Below, piece after piece: positions 11,458 to 21,611 of a stretch of 64,000 nucleotides of DNA. A program made the position numbers and the translations under genes. How positions within the stretch are numbered: the stretch's first letter is position 1; every line of letters begins with the position of its first letter. Origin of the DNA: Eukaryota sp. TZLM1-RC (Eukaryota; Metamonada: BaSk clade); contig JAUPSS010000007.1 in assembly GCA_040285825.1 (NCBI GenBank), forward strand, positions 706,501 to 770,500, written 5' to 3'. The notes under the pieces were generated by a model, which did not search any database, was not told where the DNA came from, and was given only the letters and a program-made list of their open reading frames with translations.

Positions 11458-12240
11458 AAAGGTGTTTGTGAAAATCAGTCATCAGATTCTTCACTGTTTG
11501 TGACCATTGTGCCACGAAGGCTCGGATTGTGTGCTAATAATGAAGCGTTTGAAACAAAAATGAAATTAAATTTGAATATTCCCATTAATCAATTAATATC
11601 AAAAGAACATTGTATTTGTTCAAGTTCACCTCAGCTGACTTTGCATCATGCTCTGAATTTTTGGAAAATGATAACTTATCGTTCTTCATTACACGATGCT
11701 GTTAGTGACACTATTTTCTATATGACACGAACTGCAAGAATATCGTGTATTTAAGAAACATTGTCATTGAATAATTTTGGTTCTGATGACAGAGGTGATG
11801 TATACTGTTATTGGATTGAGAACTCTGAAGCTGTTTTTGACTTTGTCCCATGTAATGTTGCAAATGATACTTTGGTTTAAAGAAGAAAACTTAATCCTGT
11901 AGATGCTCTTGAATTTAAAGCTAAAGAAAAACATAGCAAATATGACAAAGATATCGAGGCAGATAACGCTGATAGAAATAAACCACTTATTGATATTGCT
12001 TTCCCATTTTCGATCAACGGAAGATGATCAGTAGAAGCAGAAACTTTTTTGAATGATTTCCAGAAAATGTTTAAAAACAAACAATGAAAAGATTTGATAT
12101 GTTTTTATAACGTTCTCGAATTCAATCTGCCAAAATTGATAGATAACCTCGGTTTTTCAATCGAATTAGAGAGGCTTTAGCGAGGCAGCAAGCAGATCAC
12201 GATTTTGTAGAGGAAAACTTGGGTCAATCAATTTCGTCCC
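11458..12240 (+). pseudogene. REL domain fragment, subfamily A, with several stops
   Basis: The frame from about 11500 reads TIVPRRLGLCANNEAF, then a CxC...H zinc-binding stretch (HCICSSSPQLTLHHAL), YRSSLHDAVSDT, then SDDRGDVYCYWIE and KAKEKHSKYDKD. It is interrupted by TAA after SCI, by another TAA after NDTLV, and by further lesions. It is a close paralogue, in the opposite direction, of the frame at 19835-20627, whose Cys after HHALN is here replaced by Phe. At 12105-12125 it keeps the uninterrupted sequence where the second gypsy element has entered its paralogue. After the coding part lies CGTCCCATTAGGTATGAGT, a 3' tail shared with the other subfamily A copies. Confidence 0.6.
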
Positions 12241-12685
12241 ATTAGGTATGAGTATATTTTGTATGTGTGCAAATTTATTAAATATATTTATTATTCTTCA
12301 TTTAAGTAATCACTTGTTGTCACCGATGTTCCCCTTCTTCTGCAGATTGGCACTAAATAAGTGAATCACATGGTGTATCTTGAAATAAAACCGGGCAGTT
12401 GAGGTCTTCTATTTCTTCACATCATTTGGAACATTGTTCAGTCCCTGAAATCCAAAATTGGTGATAATTTTTACTTCAATCAATTCTTCTTTACACAAAA
12501 GTTTCTTTTTATATCACGACCCTATCTGGTTTGTCACCTCCATCTGTTATAAAACTTTTCTATTTAAATTAACTATTTCTAAATTAAACAATTTCATCAT
12601 AAAACTGTAGCTCTATTAACTTAAAATTTTTATTTATTGAATTTGCACACTTAATAAGCTTAACTCATAACTAATGGGACGACTA
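12241..12685. other. 3' tails of two convergent REL copies and spacer
   Basis: Holds the shared tail with CGTCCCATTAG and a T/A-rich end on the left. On the right lies the reverse complement of the same tail (CTAATGGGACGA near 12673). No gene is seen between them. Confidence 0.4.
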
Positions 12686-12805
12686 TCATTGAATCAAGAT
12701 TTCTTCTACAAAATCTTGATCTGCTTGCTGTCTAGCTAAAGCTTCTCTTATTCGATTGAAAAACCGAGGTTATCTATTAATAATCGCAAATTGAATCCGT
12801 GAACG
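12686..12805 (-). pseudogene. 3' part of REL reading frame (subfamily A) cut by the gypsy-2 insertion
   Basis: On the minus strand the sequence after the element reads SRIQFAIINR, a TAA, then PRFFNRIREALARQQADQDF and a final TGA at 12686-12688. It continues in phase from the part at 19835-20627 if the 4-bp duplication AACG is counted once. The same string, without interruption, is present in the paralogue near 12110. The in-frame TAA is a nonsense change shared with the paralogue, so the copy was already dead, or the family reads differently there. Confidence 0.6.
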
Positions 12806-12884
12806 TGTTGCCTAAAGTCTATTGTAGTAAAGAAAAGTCTGATTTATTTTCTATTCATATTATATAAGCCTTAGGGCGCCAACA
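12806..12884 (-). repeat. 3' LTR of gypsy-2
   Basis: 79 bp, TGTTGGCGCC...GGCAACA in element direction, with 5-bp ends TGTTG and CAACA as inverted repeats. It contains TATATAA-like and AATAAA motifs. Identical to 19756-19834 by eye. Confidence 0.9.
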
Positions 12885-12902
12885 CTGCTTCTTCCCTTTT
12901 TC
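12885..12902 (-). promoter_or_regulatory. Polypurine tract of gypsy-2
   Basis: GAAAAAGGGAAGAAGCAG in element direction, directly before the 3' LTR. The same tract precedes the LTR at 29475. Confidence 0.75.
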
Positions 12903-13014
12903 AAAATAAATCAGCTTATATGAATATGAAATAAAAACTATATACAAATAACGAAATAACTATAAATAAATACATATAATCGATATAATATTAATATTCG
13001 ATATAAACTAAGAA

Positions 13015-13395
13015 TTAGCTCCTCTTCCTAATTCTATTACTGCGTCTAGGCTTTTTAGAAGGCGTAGACTCATTGGAGGTACCTTGTCGTCGACTAGCGG
13101 TACGTTTACCAATTTTCTTGTTATCCTTACTAAATAACTTATAAGCTTCTGAGTGTTTAATCGAATGGAGTGGCTCTTCTGTTGTCTCACCGCCAAACCA
13201 CTGAACAGTACAGAAACTACCTGAATCAGAGTGGTATTCTGAGAGGATTTTCTCTATAACGTGTTTTTCGGAATCGCCTGCAGCGACTGCCTTGAGGAAT
13301 TCAATGTCCTGTGGATTTTCTGCGTTATAGATTTTGCAATCTTTCTTGGCAGCTTTTATTATTTTGCTTGGTTTTACGTAAGACGTAGTCACCAA
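13015..13395 (-). CDS. Gypsy-2 pol C-terminal tail with chromodomain-like segment
   Basis: 126 codons that continue pol after a frame change near 13.35 kb. Residues about 44-85 (HVIEKILSEY, then FCTVQW, then EAYKLF) follow the EVEKIL...Y-V-W pattern of a chromodomain, but the WEP core is missing. The tail is very basic and ends RRSNRIRKRS. In chromoviruses such a module directs integration to marked chromatin; whether this one binds anything is unknown. The homologous segment is in frame with integrase in gypsy-1 at 5235-6569. Confidence 0.6.
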   Translation of the reverse strand: MVTTSYVKPSKIIKAAKKDCKIYNAENPQDIEFLKAVAAGDSEKHVIEKILSEYHSDSGSFCTVQWFGGETTEEPLHSIKHSEAYKLFSKDNKKIGKRTASRRQGTSNESTPSKKPRRSNRIRKRS

Positions 13396-15226
13396 TATTA
13401 AATATTATAAGACACGAATTAGTATTATCTACTGAAGACGGAGTATTTAATGTTTGGTGACGCTCTGCTTCTTCCCTTTTTTCTTGTAGACGAGTGTTTT
13501 TCATTTTGATGTCATCTAATAAGGGGATATTAGTTTCAAATTTGGATAAATTTCCTAATATATTAGCAGGGTCTGTTCTTGGACTAATCGAAGAACCGAA
13601 CATGAGTTCGTATGGGGTAAAACCAGTTTTTCTGCTTTTAGTAGAATTTATTAATAGTTGGGATATAGGTACGTATGTAGACCAATTTCGGTAATCATTG
13701 AAATCTATTAATAGTTTCCTTAAGCATTGAAGAACGTCTCTATGTTTACGTTCTACAAGTCCATTACTTTCTGAATAGTGGGGAATTGAGTTACTCATCT
13801 CAATCGCTAATCTGTTACACACTATTTTGAAAGTCTTATTGGCGAACTCAGGTCCATTATCACTATGAATTAACATAGGTATGCCAAAGATAGCGCAAAC
13901 ATTCCAAATTAAGGCATCTGCGGTTTCCAAGGCATTGAGTTCTTTTAGAGGGACTAAGATTGTATATCCAGTAAAAGAGTCTACAAATACTAATAGATAT
14001 TTATTTCCTTCGTTGTCAGAATTTAGGGGTCCAATTGTATCGACATTTAATCTGGCAAAAGGACGATCTGCCCATAAAGATCCTGTGGAAGGTGTTTTTG
14101 ATCTTTTAACTGGAGCCGTTTTTTGACAAGTTGGGCATCTTTTGACATGATTAATAAGGTCCTTTCTCATATTGGGCCAGTAAAAATCGCTTTTGGATAG
14201 CTTGTGTAAACTATCGTTTTTGCTAGGGTGACCAAATTGAACCAAACCATGTATTAATAGAAGTGCCTGTTTTCTGAGGCTCTTTGGAATCAAAATTTTG
14301 TTTTTATTATTTTTCCAAATTTGAGTATTTTCATCTAGAATTGCATTTTCAAATAACGAGTCGTTGTTGTTTTTGGCTATTTGTTGCTCAGATCTTATCT
14401 TAGAGAACCAAGAAGAAAAGATAGGTAGGTCTTGGTGTCTACTTAGAGATGAGATTGATGGGATGTCTTCAAGGTCCGAATCAGAATCATCGTCTAGTGG
14501 AGGTATCTCGTAATTTGAAAGTAAAGTATCTGGTATATTTATACTACAAATAGAAGGAGCTTCCTCATTTTGATCCAAATCAATATTCCTCGATAACATA
14601 TCTGCCCAATGGTTGTCTTCACCAGGTTCGTGGACTATGTCAAAGTCGAATTCAGATAGTATCGGCAGCCATCTCTTTACAATTCTATTTTTCTCTGGGG
14701 CTGTAGCCAGGAATGCAATGTTTTTATGGTCTGTGAAAATTGTTAAATGTCTAGTTAACAAGTACTTGTAGCTTTCTAAACAACTTTCAGTTAAATTCAA
14801 AAGTATTGCATATAATTCTTTTTGTAAGGTGGACCATTTTCTTTGTGTTTCTGTAAGTAATCTACTATAGAATGACAAAGGTTTTACTTTCCTTTTATTT
14901 AGCGGGGTTCCTGCAGGGGAGTAGGGTTCAATTTCTTGCCAAATAACACCTCCTACTGCTACATCTGAAGCGTTAGTACTTATCAATACTCGCTTGCCCG
15001 GAGCTGGTAATTCAAGGGGCATGTGGTTTACTATTAAGTCTTTTATTTGTTTTAAGTAATCGTCATGCTTGCTAGTCCATTTAATTATTCTGGGTTTTCC
15101 TTTAATTAGCTCGTTAATTGGAGCAATTAATTCAGAAATACCTGGAAGCCAATCTCTAATATAATTTATGGATCCTACCAATGAGCGAACTTCTTTCACT
15201 GTTTTTGGTCTAGGGATTCTCATCAA
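13325..15226 (-). CDS. Gypsy-2 pol: RNase H and integrase
   Basis: 633 codons starting within the connection region of reverse transcriptase (IPRPKTVKEVRSLVGSINYI). RNase H: LISTNASDVAVGG at 81-93 has Asn where the first catalytic Asp of the family stands (CDASD in the sister element). E137 (QKELYA) and D166 (FTDHKN) are present. Integrase: HHCC finger H326, H333, C364, C367. DDE core D396 (LNVDTIGP), D456 (HSDNGPEF), E492 (GLVERKHR). The end runs out of frame after QEKREEAERHQ. In vivo this would be the second part of one polyprotein with the segment at 15433-18237. Confidence 0.88.
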   Translation of the reverse strand: MMRIPRPKTVKEVRSLVGSINYIRDWLPGISELIAPINELIKGKPRIIKWTSKHDDYLKQIKDLIVNHMPLELPAPGKRVLISTNASDVAVGGVIWQEIEPYSPAGTPLNKRKVKPLSFYSRLLTETQRKWSTLQKELYAILLNLTESCLESYKYLLTRHLTIFTDHKNIAFLATAPEKNRIVKRWLPILSEFDFDIVHEPGEDNHWADMLSRNIDLDQNEEAPSICSINIPDTLLSNYEIPPLDDDSDSDLEDIPSISSLSRHQDLPIFSSWFSKIRSEQQIAKNNNDSLFENAILDENTQIWKNNKNKILIPKSLRKQALLLIHGLVQFGHPSKNDSLHKLSKSDFYWPNMRKDLINHVKRCPTCQKTAPVKRSKTPSTGSLWADRPFARLNVDTIGPLNSDNEGNKYLLVFVDSFTGYTILVPLKELNALETADALIWNVCAIFGIPMLIHSDNGPEFANKTFKIVCNRLAIEMSNSIPHYSESNGLVERKHRDVLQCLRKLLIDFNDYRNWSTYVPISQLLINSTKSRKTGFTPYELMFGSSISPRTDPANILGNLSKFETNIPLLDDIKMKNTRLQEKREEAERHQTLNTPSSVDNTNSCLIIFNIGDYVLRKTKQNNKSCQERLQNL

Positions 15227-15432
15227 GGCTTCGATTTTTTTCTTACTTATAAATCTAGTTTTATCCTGGAAGGTACTTCCTAAAATGTCGATAGGGTGTT
15301 TTGATGTTACGAATTTACATTTACGTAAGCCTATATTTACACGTCTATTTCTGGCGCATTGGAGGACTCTTTGTAATCTCTTATAAAATTCTTCGAATGT
15401 CGTTCCAACTATTATGATATCGTCAATGTATA

Positions 15433-18237
15433 TTAAACGCCATCAATTTGGAATATTTCCATCATTACGTTTTGAAAAACTGCTGGGATATTCTTTAATC
15501 CGAAGCAAGCTCTTTTAAACATAATTGACCTTCCAGGGATTGAGATTGATGTTTTCTCAATGTCCTTTTCAGCTACATTCATCTGCCAGAAAGCTTTTGG
15601 TAAATCAAGCGTGGCTATGTAATCTGCTCTACTTAAAAACTCTAAAATATCACTAATCCTAGGTAGATTAGGCTCTACTGAAATCGTGTGGGCGTTGACT
15701 CCATCTTTACCACTAAAGTCTCCCGTTAACCTGGGTTTCTTGCCGTCAGGATATATAACTAAGACAATAGGAGAGCTGAATTTATAATTAGATTCAACTG
15801 CATAGCCCATTTCGATCAGTTCATCAAATATTTTGTTTGCTATTTCCATTTTGCTGGGATTTAACCGTCTAGCAGGCTTGTGTACTATAGCATTCTCATC
15901 TCTAAAGGGGATTGTTAGAGGATTACAATCGATTCCTTTTCTATTAGGAGTTTCACTAAAAACATCGCTGAATAATTTTAGTAGGTTCGTTAATTTTAAT
16001 TTATTCTTACTATCATCTAAATTTATCTCACATCCAGATCTTGCTAATTGCTCCTCAAAATCAGAAGGACTTGGTGATTGGTTATCTAAGTTCCCAATCG
16101 AATGTTGAGCGATCCTGGAGTCGAATTCTGATTCTGCATTTAGCAAAGTGCGGTGTTCTTTGTCTAATGTAATGAAAAGACCATCATCCGTCTGAAGCCC
16201 AAGTGCTTTTAACATGTCTGTCCCTATTAATAATTTGTTCGAACCCGGGATTATGGGAAGAGTATGTTTATAATGAACTTGATGCGCAATGCTTTCAACG
16301 TTGAACGACAGAATACCAGTTGCACTCCCTAGCGATTTTGTGGATACGTTATTAGCTGGTAAGAACTTAATAGTATCCTTACTATTGATTGACATATGGC
16401 ATTGTTCAGCTAAATCTGCAGTAATAACTGAACAAAACGCAGCCGAATCTATAGTCGCAATCATTTTAATATCATTTATTGATATCTCCAGTCTTAGAAA
16501 TGGAGAACTCTGGGACCTGATGTGGTTTTCACTAACCGTAGAATTAATATCAAAAATACTATTGATATCAGAGCTGGTTTGGTGAATTTGTAGAGGAATT
16601 AAAAGATTTTGTTGAGCTGTTGGAAAGTTGTTGACTGGGTTTCCTAAATCGGTTGTTGATTGGTTGTGATTGATTGCGTTGATATGTACCCGATTAGGAA
16701 AGTTGCCTGTCCTGCTGTTCCGGTTGCTGTTGTTGATCCGTCTGTGAGGAACCGTACTCGAACGGGTCGGTTTTGACTCAGTAGGGGATGCGTTTGATGA
16801 TATGTCCTCTGTTGTGTTTATGTTATGTATAGGTCTGTACTGACCTCTTCCTTTATGACCTCTAAAACGGCCTCCACGGCCTCTAAATTTGAATCTATGT
16901 ACACGTCTACCACGGCCACCTCGGCCCCATTCAACACTGCCTCTACTAGCAGGCGCCTCCTGGTCTCCTAATCTGAATCTTTCTTCTTTGGGAACTCTGC
17001 TTCTAGCACAACGAGGGTCTTTGCATTCGAATACAGTGTGGCCAACAGGATTGTTACCTTCGACGTTGCTGCAGAATGTACAGAATTTTGATCCTTCTCG
17101 TTCATGCTTTTCAGGGATGTATTTGTGTTGAGGGGTTCCTCTTGACTTCCCACCTGATCGTCTTGCTCGTTTTGATGGAGCCTGGGCTGATGGTGTTACT
17201 CCTCTTGAGTAAGTTCTCATCGCCGTGAGTCCCAAAGGAATATCTTCATCGTTAGCTCTGTTCCTTAGTACATCCATTGTGGGCTTATTTCCTGCTGTGT
17301 AACACCAAGCGAGGAAATGTCTCCTCGTTGTCGATATCAAATCGAGTAGAGTTGTTCTGTTCGGTGAGTCCCACAAGGATTCCCTAGTCCATACTGGGAG
17401 GAGTTCGCTTGATATAGCAAAGTTGTCCAAACCCATAAGGAAGTACTCGGCTATTAGAGCGGGAGATATGGTTATCAACCCACTGCTTCCTCTAATTAAA
17501 TCGGGGATGGTTAGGTCGGTCATGTAGGTGGTCATTCTCAAGACGTCTCCAAAATCTTCTACATAACGACCAAACTCGTTGTCAGCCTCATGCCTATTGT
17601 GGATTTTTCTCCAGTTTATTCTAGGCTTCATTAGAGCTGTACAAGCCTCATGATATGATGTAAATTGTGTTCTTTTTAACAGAAATACCATGACGTCGGC
17701 GTCGGTATAATCAACACCGAGTAAACCTTGACTCTGCCATCTAGATAGAAGGCTAGGGTCGATCATGCTGGATATTCCTGTAGGGCAAGTGCTCATCATC
17801 ATGCTCCTAAATAAATCATAATGGTGGATTGGGGGTCCGAGCTTATCTGTTATAGCTGGATCAATCCTTACCAAAGGCTGTGTTGTATCCCTGGTGATCT
17901 CGTCGCGTATATGTTTGGGGAGATCTTTAATCCTATCTTGGGTTATTTCTGCTTGGCCTTCTCCAAATAGCTGGGTAGCTATCATAAAGGCTCTGGTCTA
18001 ATCTGATTGACCTGGGGCTTCAAAGCTTCTATTAACTATCTTTCGCCCGTACTTATCCCAAGTTTGATATTTTAAAAGAAAAGCTATGATAGACATTTTG
18101 TTGATAGGGTCATCAGCGGATAATCGAGGTCTTTTATAGTCGATGTCCTTAGACCGTGGATCAATCTGTCTATGAAGGCTACTAGCAATACTCATGTCAA
18201 TAGCTCTTCTTGAGGATTGTAGGTCCTCGATACGCAT
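15433..18237 (-). CDS. Gypsy-2 gag C-terminal part, protease and reverse transcriptase
   Basis: One frame with a TAG at 17998-18000. Counted from the Met at 17985, an 850-codon stretch holds: a capsid-like helical region, residues 1-260; a zinc knuckle of unusual spacing, C302, C305, H316, C321; an RGG-rich patch at 354-381; an aspartic protease with DSA at 513-515 in place of DSG or DTG and LLIGTDML at 585-592; a reverse transcriptase with its first catalytic Asp at 793 (ATLDLPKAFW). The frame ends in TAA at 15433-15435, just before the YIDD motif, which is in another frame at about 15420-15431, so one base has been lost. It overlaps the first gag ORF by 41 bp. Confidence 0.88.
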
Positions 18238-19678
18238 GGATCTGTCGGAAGAAGAGTTTCTTACTGAGTGGTTGAGGAGGAGCCGTTTCTCCAGCGACTG
18301 GCCCGTTCAACTCTATGTCTTCTCCAATTTCACATTCCATAGGTTGGGAGGAAGTTGGTTCTTCCTGAGGAGCAACGTCTTGTCTTGTTACAGGCTCCGG
18401 GACGTTCACTGTTGGAACGTGTTCGGGTATGCTGTCAATAGAGCAGACCTGTATTGGTTGGCTTTTTTCAGAAATTATAGGGGCTACAACAGGCAATTTG
18501 GGAAGGTGGAGAGATGTGGATGGATCTCCCGTTACCCATTGTCTAAACTCTCGTTGTTTCGTGAACGAGTTACCATGTTGTTGGATATAGTTGTTGGGAC
18601 GGCTCCTATACGTGGATACAGCTGATCGTTCCGTATGAATGTTATTCAGAGCGTCTGCATCGAACCAGGGTGTTACTGGTTCAAGCTTGTCTTGTTCACT
18701 ACTATCCTCCTGCTCCATAAATTCCCTAAAATATGTGGGAGCACCCTCTGTCAGCTCCGTGTAATTATGGCTTACCGTATCAAAGTTAGGATCAAACCAG
18801 CCAGGCAATTTGGATTGTAGGATGTCTTCCGAGTCGGTCCTACTTCTCTGTTCGATGGAGAGAAACCTTATTCTCCTGCCGTATTGATCTAGGAAGGAGG
18901 CCTTCCAATCCAATCTATCTTTGATGGGAAGAGACATCAATTCATCGATTCTCTTGTCCATTCCAGAGATTCTGGGGCGGCGTTCTGCGTTACGCCCGAA
19001 TGTCTCTCTACTCAATTTATCGAGTGCCTTTATTAGTTCATTCCTTTCATTGAGGGGAATTTCCAATACCTTTTGGGTATCCCCAATCATTCCGAGGGTC
19101 TGGAAACCAACGTTTCTGCCTCTTTTTTGAATGTAACTCCATAAAGGGGGAAGCTGCTCGAACAGACAGAAATCTGTTGGTTCGAGGTAAGCCTCCGCAT
19201 CCTTTCTTAATAACTTGTAAAACCCCTCAGAAGAGTCGTCTTCTCCCTCCATTTCATCTAGTTGAGATTGAATTTCTTCATATTCTCCTAATGGGGAAGA
19301 CGTGTCTAAGGTGGGATCTCCATCCGTTCCCTTTGAGACAGGTTCTAGAATTGGGAGGGGAGAGGGAGCCGGGTCCGTTCTCGTTGCCTCTTCCATTGCT
19401 TTGAGGGGAGAGGGAGCCGGGTCCGTTCTTGTTACCTCATCTGTTTCTTTTTTCCTGAGGGGAGAGGGAGCCGGGTCCGTTCTCGTTACCTCTTCTGTTG
19501 TTGAAGATGGAGGGACGTCGTCCACTCTTTCATCTTCTTCTACATTAAGGGAGGGGGAGGTGGGATCCGGGTCCGTTGCCTCGTTGCCCTCTATATCATG
19601 TGTATGTGACGCTGGTACCTGCTGCATATTAAGTGGTGGATTAGAGTCAGAGATATCTGGTTGGGAAATGTCTGACAT
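18197..19678 (-). CDS. Gypsy-2 gag N-terminal ORF
   Basis: 493 codons from MSDISQPDIS. Acidic, Pro/Ser/Thr-rich, with three imperfect copies of VTRTDPAPSPL at about residues 60-110, then a helical region with EYEEIQSQLDEMEGE and LPPLWSYIQKRGR. The first 180 codons correspond to the gag of the small elements at 28180-29566 and 33121-49709, which makes the relation clear. There is no zinc knuckle; that lies in the next ORF in another frame. Either a programmed frameshift near 18.2 kb or a mutation separates them. The start is the first ATG after the 5' LTR leader and the same MSDI start is kept in the small elements. Confidence 0.75.
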   Translation of the reverse strand: MSDISQPDISDSNPPLNMQQVPASHTHDIEGNEATDPDPTSPSLNVEEDERVDDVPPSSTTEEVTRTDPAPSPLRKKETDEVTRTDPAPSPLKAMEEATRTDPAPSPLPILEPVSKGTDGDPTLDTSSPLGEYEEIQSQLDEMEGEDDSSEGFYKLLRKDAEAYLEPTDFCLFEQLPPLWSYIQKRGRNVGFQTLGMIGDTQKVLEIPLNERNELIKALDKLSRETFGRNAERRPRISGMDKRIDELMSLPIKDRLDWKASFLDQYGRRIRFLSIEQRSRTDSEDILQSKLPGWFDPNFDTVSHNYTELTEGAPTYFREFMEQEDSSEQDKLEPVTPWFDADALNNIHTERSAVSTYRSRPNNYIQQHGNSFTKQREFRQWVTGDPSTSLHLPKLPVVAPIISEKSQPIQVCSIDSIPEHVPTVNVPEPVTRQDVAPQEEPTSSQPMECEIGEDIELNGPVAGETAPPQPLSKKLFFRQIHAYRGPTILKKSY

Positions 19679-19744
19679 GCTGTTAAGTGTCTGAAGATGT
19701 TCGCTAATGCTGAAGTTATGGTATACCTTTTGACTTTAAAATGG

Positions 19745-19755
19745 CCAATAATTAT
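19745..19755 (-). promoter_or_regulatory. Spacer and possible primer-binding site start, gypsy-2
   Basis: After the 5' LTR the minus strand reads ATAATTAT, then TGGCCATTTTAAAG. Same layout as in gypsy-1 and the small element at 28180. No matching tRNA could be named. Confidence 0.35.
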
Positions 19756-19834
19756 TGTTGCCTAAAGTCTATTGTAGTAAAGAAAAGTCTGATTTATTTT
19801 CTATTCATATTATATAAGCCTTAGGGCGCCAACA
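19756..19834 (-). repeat. 5' LTR of gypsy-2
   Basis: 79 bp, identical to the copy at 12806-12884. Ends GGCAACA at the gag side. Confidence 0.9.
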
Positions 19835-20627
19835 AACGCCATAAAAAAATAACAAAGCTGTTCATTGTTTTTTCTTTCACCATTTTTTGGAAGTCATTCA
19901 AAAAAGTTTCTGCTTCAACTGATAATCTTCCATTTATCGAAAATGGGAAAACAATAAACAGCAGCTGTGTATTTCTATCGACATTAGCCTCTTCAATATC
20001 TTTATCATATTTTCTATGTTTCTCTTTTGCTTTAAAATCCAGAGCAGCCACAGGATTCAGTTTTCTTCTGTGAACCAAAGTATCATTTGCAACATTACAT
20101 GAGACAAAGTCAACAATAGCTTCAGAATTATTAATCCAATCACAGTATACATCACCTCTATCATCAGAACCAAAATTATTCAGAGAAAGTGTTTCCTTCA
20201 GCAGGGGCTCCTTGATATACGATATCCTTGCAGTTTGTGCCATATTGAAAACAGTGTCTCTAACAGCATCATGTAATGAAGAACGATAAGTTATCAATTT
20301 AGAGCAATTGAGAGCATGGTGCAAAGTGAGTTGAGGTAAATTCGAACAAATACATTTTTCTTTTGATAATAATTGGTTAATGGGGATGTTCAAATATAAT
20401 CTCACTTTTGTTACAAATGCATCATTAGTGGCACACAATCCAAATCTTCGTGGTACAATGGTAACAAAAAGTGAAGAATCTGACGCCTTGTTTTCACAAA
20501 CACCCTTTTCCAATAACAATGAGTGAAGATCTTGATTTAAAACAGCCGAGCTGCATATATTATTATAAAGATCTTTTTCATACATTCCAGTCAATCGTTT
20601 CTGTAATGTTCGAAGAGTGTACTTCAA
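19835..20627 (-). pseudogene. 5' part of REL reading frame (subfamily A) cut by the gypsy-2 insertion
   Basis: About 264 codons of host sequence run into the gypsy LTR. They resemble the part after the reverse transcriptase in non-LTR elements: RTLQKRLTGMYEKDLYNN, then TIVPRRFGLCATNDAF, then a CxC-x7-H-x4-C zinc-binding group (KCICSNLPQLTLHHALNC), YRSSLHDAVRDTVF, the nuclease-like DDRGDVYCDW...EAIVDFV, KEKHRKYDKD and a hydrophobic strand (LLFIVFPFSING). Upstream sequence continues to look coding (near 20.7 kb) but with stops. The insertion removed the C-terminus, which is found at 12686-12805. The family is inferred from motif order, not from a search. Confidence 0.65.
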
Positions 20628-21292
20628 ATTTAAAACATTTTTTTCTGGAATATTGCCATTGAATGATTGGGGAAAACATCGACCCCCTTTTTTCTACATC
20701 AATTTTTGAAATTTCTTCTTTTAATGCAAAAACAGTGGAAATTTGCGTTGTCATCAATAAATCTTCCCAAATAAAATAAAAATTAAAAATTAAAAACAGA
20801 TTAAAAATAGTCCATCTTTGTTACAATAATGATGAAAGGAACTTCAGAATATCCTCACCGTAGAAGAACTTCAAACAAATGCGGAATCTACTGAAAAATT
20901 AGTTTTTTGTGAATCATATAGGCGCATTTTTCAAGGTTTGTCTACGCCGATAATATTGAATTGTCTGCACTGCAATGGAATAAATACAGGATTTGGGACA
21001 CAAAAAACGAACCTCATCTTAATCCTAAGATTTTGCAATGATATCAAATTATTTCCCTTGTGTCTGAATTGGGAAATTCTTTTTTCTATTTTTCTATTAT
21101 TAATATTCACCATCAAAGGGAATAACATGTGTTATTTTGAAATTGGTTTTTGTTTTTCAGTAAATAATCCCGTGTGAATTTAAGTATCACCATAGACGAA
21201 AGTAAATTAAGAAATTCATAATCATTGAATCTTTATTACAAATCGAATTCACACTAATAATAATATATTTATTGAATATGCACACTTAATAA
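20628..21292. other. Degraded retroelement flank and non-coding stretch
   Basis: The first 150 bp still read as broken coding sequence upstream of the REL frame on the minus strand (STVFALKEEISKIDVEK). The rest shows nothing recognisable. Confidence 0.35.
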
Positions 21293-21349
21293 AATTAACT
21301 CATAACTAATGGGACGAAAATCATTGAACCAAGATTTCCTCTACAAAAT
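21293..21349 (-). pseudogene. 3' end of another REL subfamily A copy
   Basis: On the minus strand this matches the end of the frame at 12686-12720 and its tail (CGTCCCATTAGTTATGAGTT), with a few changes. Only about 57 bp remain, just outside the inverted repeat. Confidence 0.5.
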
Positions 21350-21611
21350 TACACTAATTGAAAACAAGTCTACCACTTGTTGATTCAATTAGCTCGGCCG
21401 AAACAAGGATTGTGAACAAACTGAGAGACAAGAAATGATCACTTAGTGTTGTATCCCCTTACTCAACAAAGTTGTAATTAGGGTAATGTAAAGTAGGAAT
21501 GAACAAGGTGTAGGCCATGTCAAGGGGCCCGCAGTCTATCTTTGTCCTCGTTGCAGACTTAAGGGCTGTTGCTGGAGCTATTGGTTAATCAAAAGCCAAG
21601 TTGGAAAAACA

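Larger units (their letters stand above)
12806..19834 (-). mobile_element. Ty3/gypsy LTR retrotransposon (gypsy-2), 7.0 kb, 79-bp LTRs
   Basis: The element is read on the minus strand and flanked by the duplication AACG at 12802-12805 and 19835-19838. It has identical 79-bp LTRs at 12806-12884 and 19756-19834, a polypurine tract before the 3' LTR, a long gag region, protease, reverse transcriptase, RNase H, integrase and a chromo-like tail, the usual Ty3/gypsy order. Defects: frame change between the two gag parts, a TAG at 17998-18000, one base missing just before the RT YIDD motif near 15433, RNase H catalytic Asp changed to Asn, and a frame change near 13.35 kb. It is the full-length relative of the small elements at 28180-29566 and 33121-49709. 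Confidence 0.92.

Noticed and set aside
19302-19694. 130-codon plus-strand frame (TGSRIGRGEGAGS repeats)
   Set aside because: Antisense shadow of the Pro/Thr repeat in gag.
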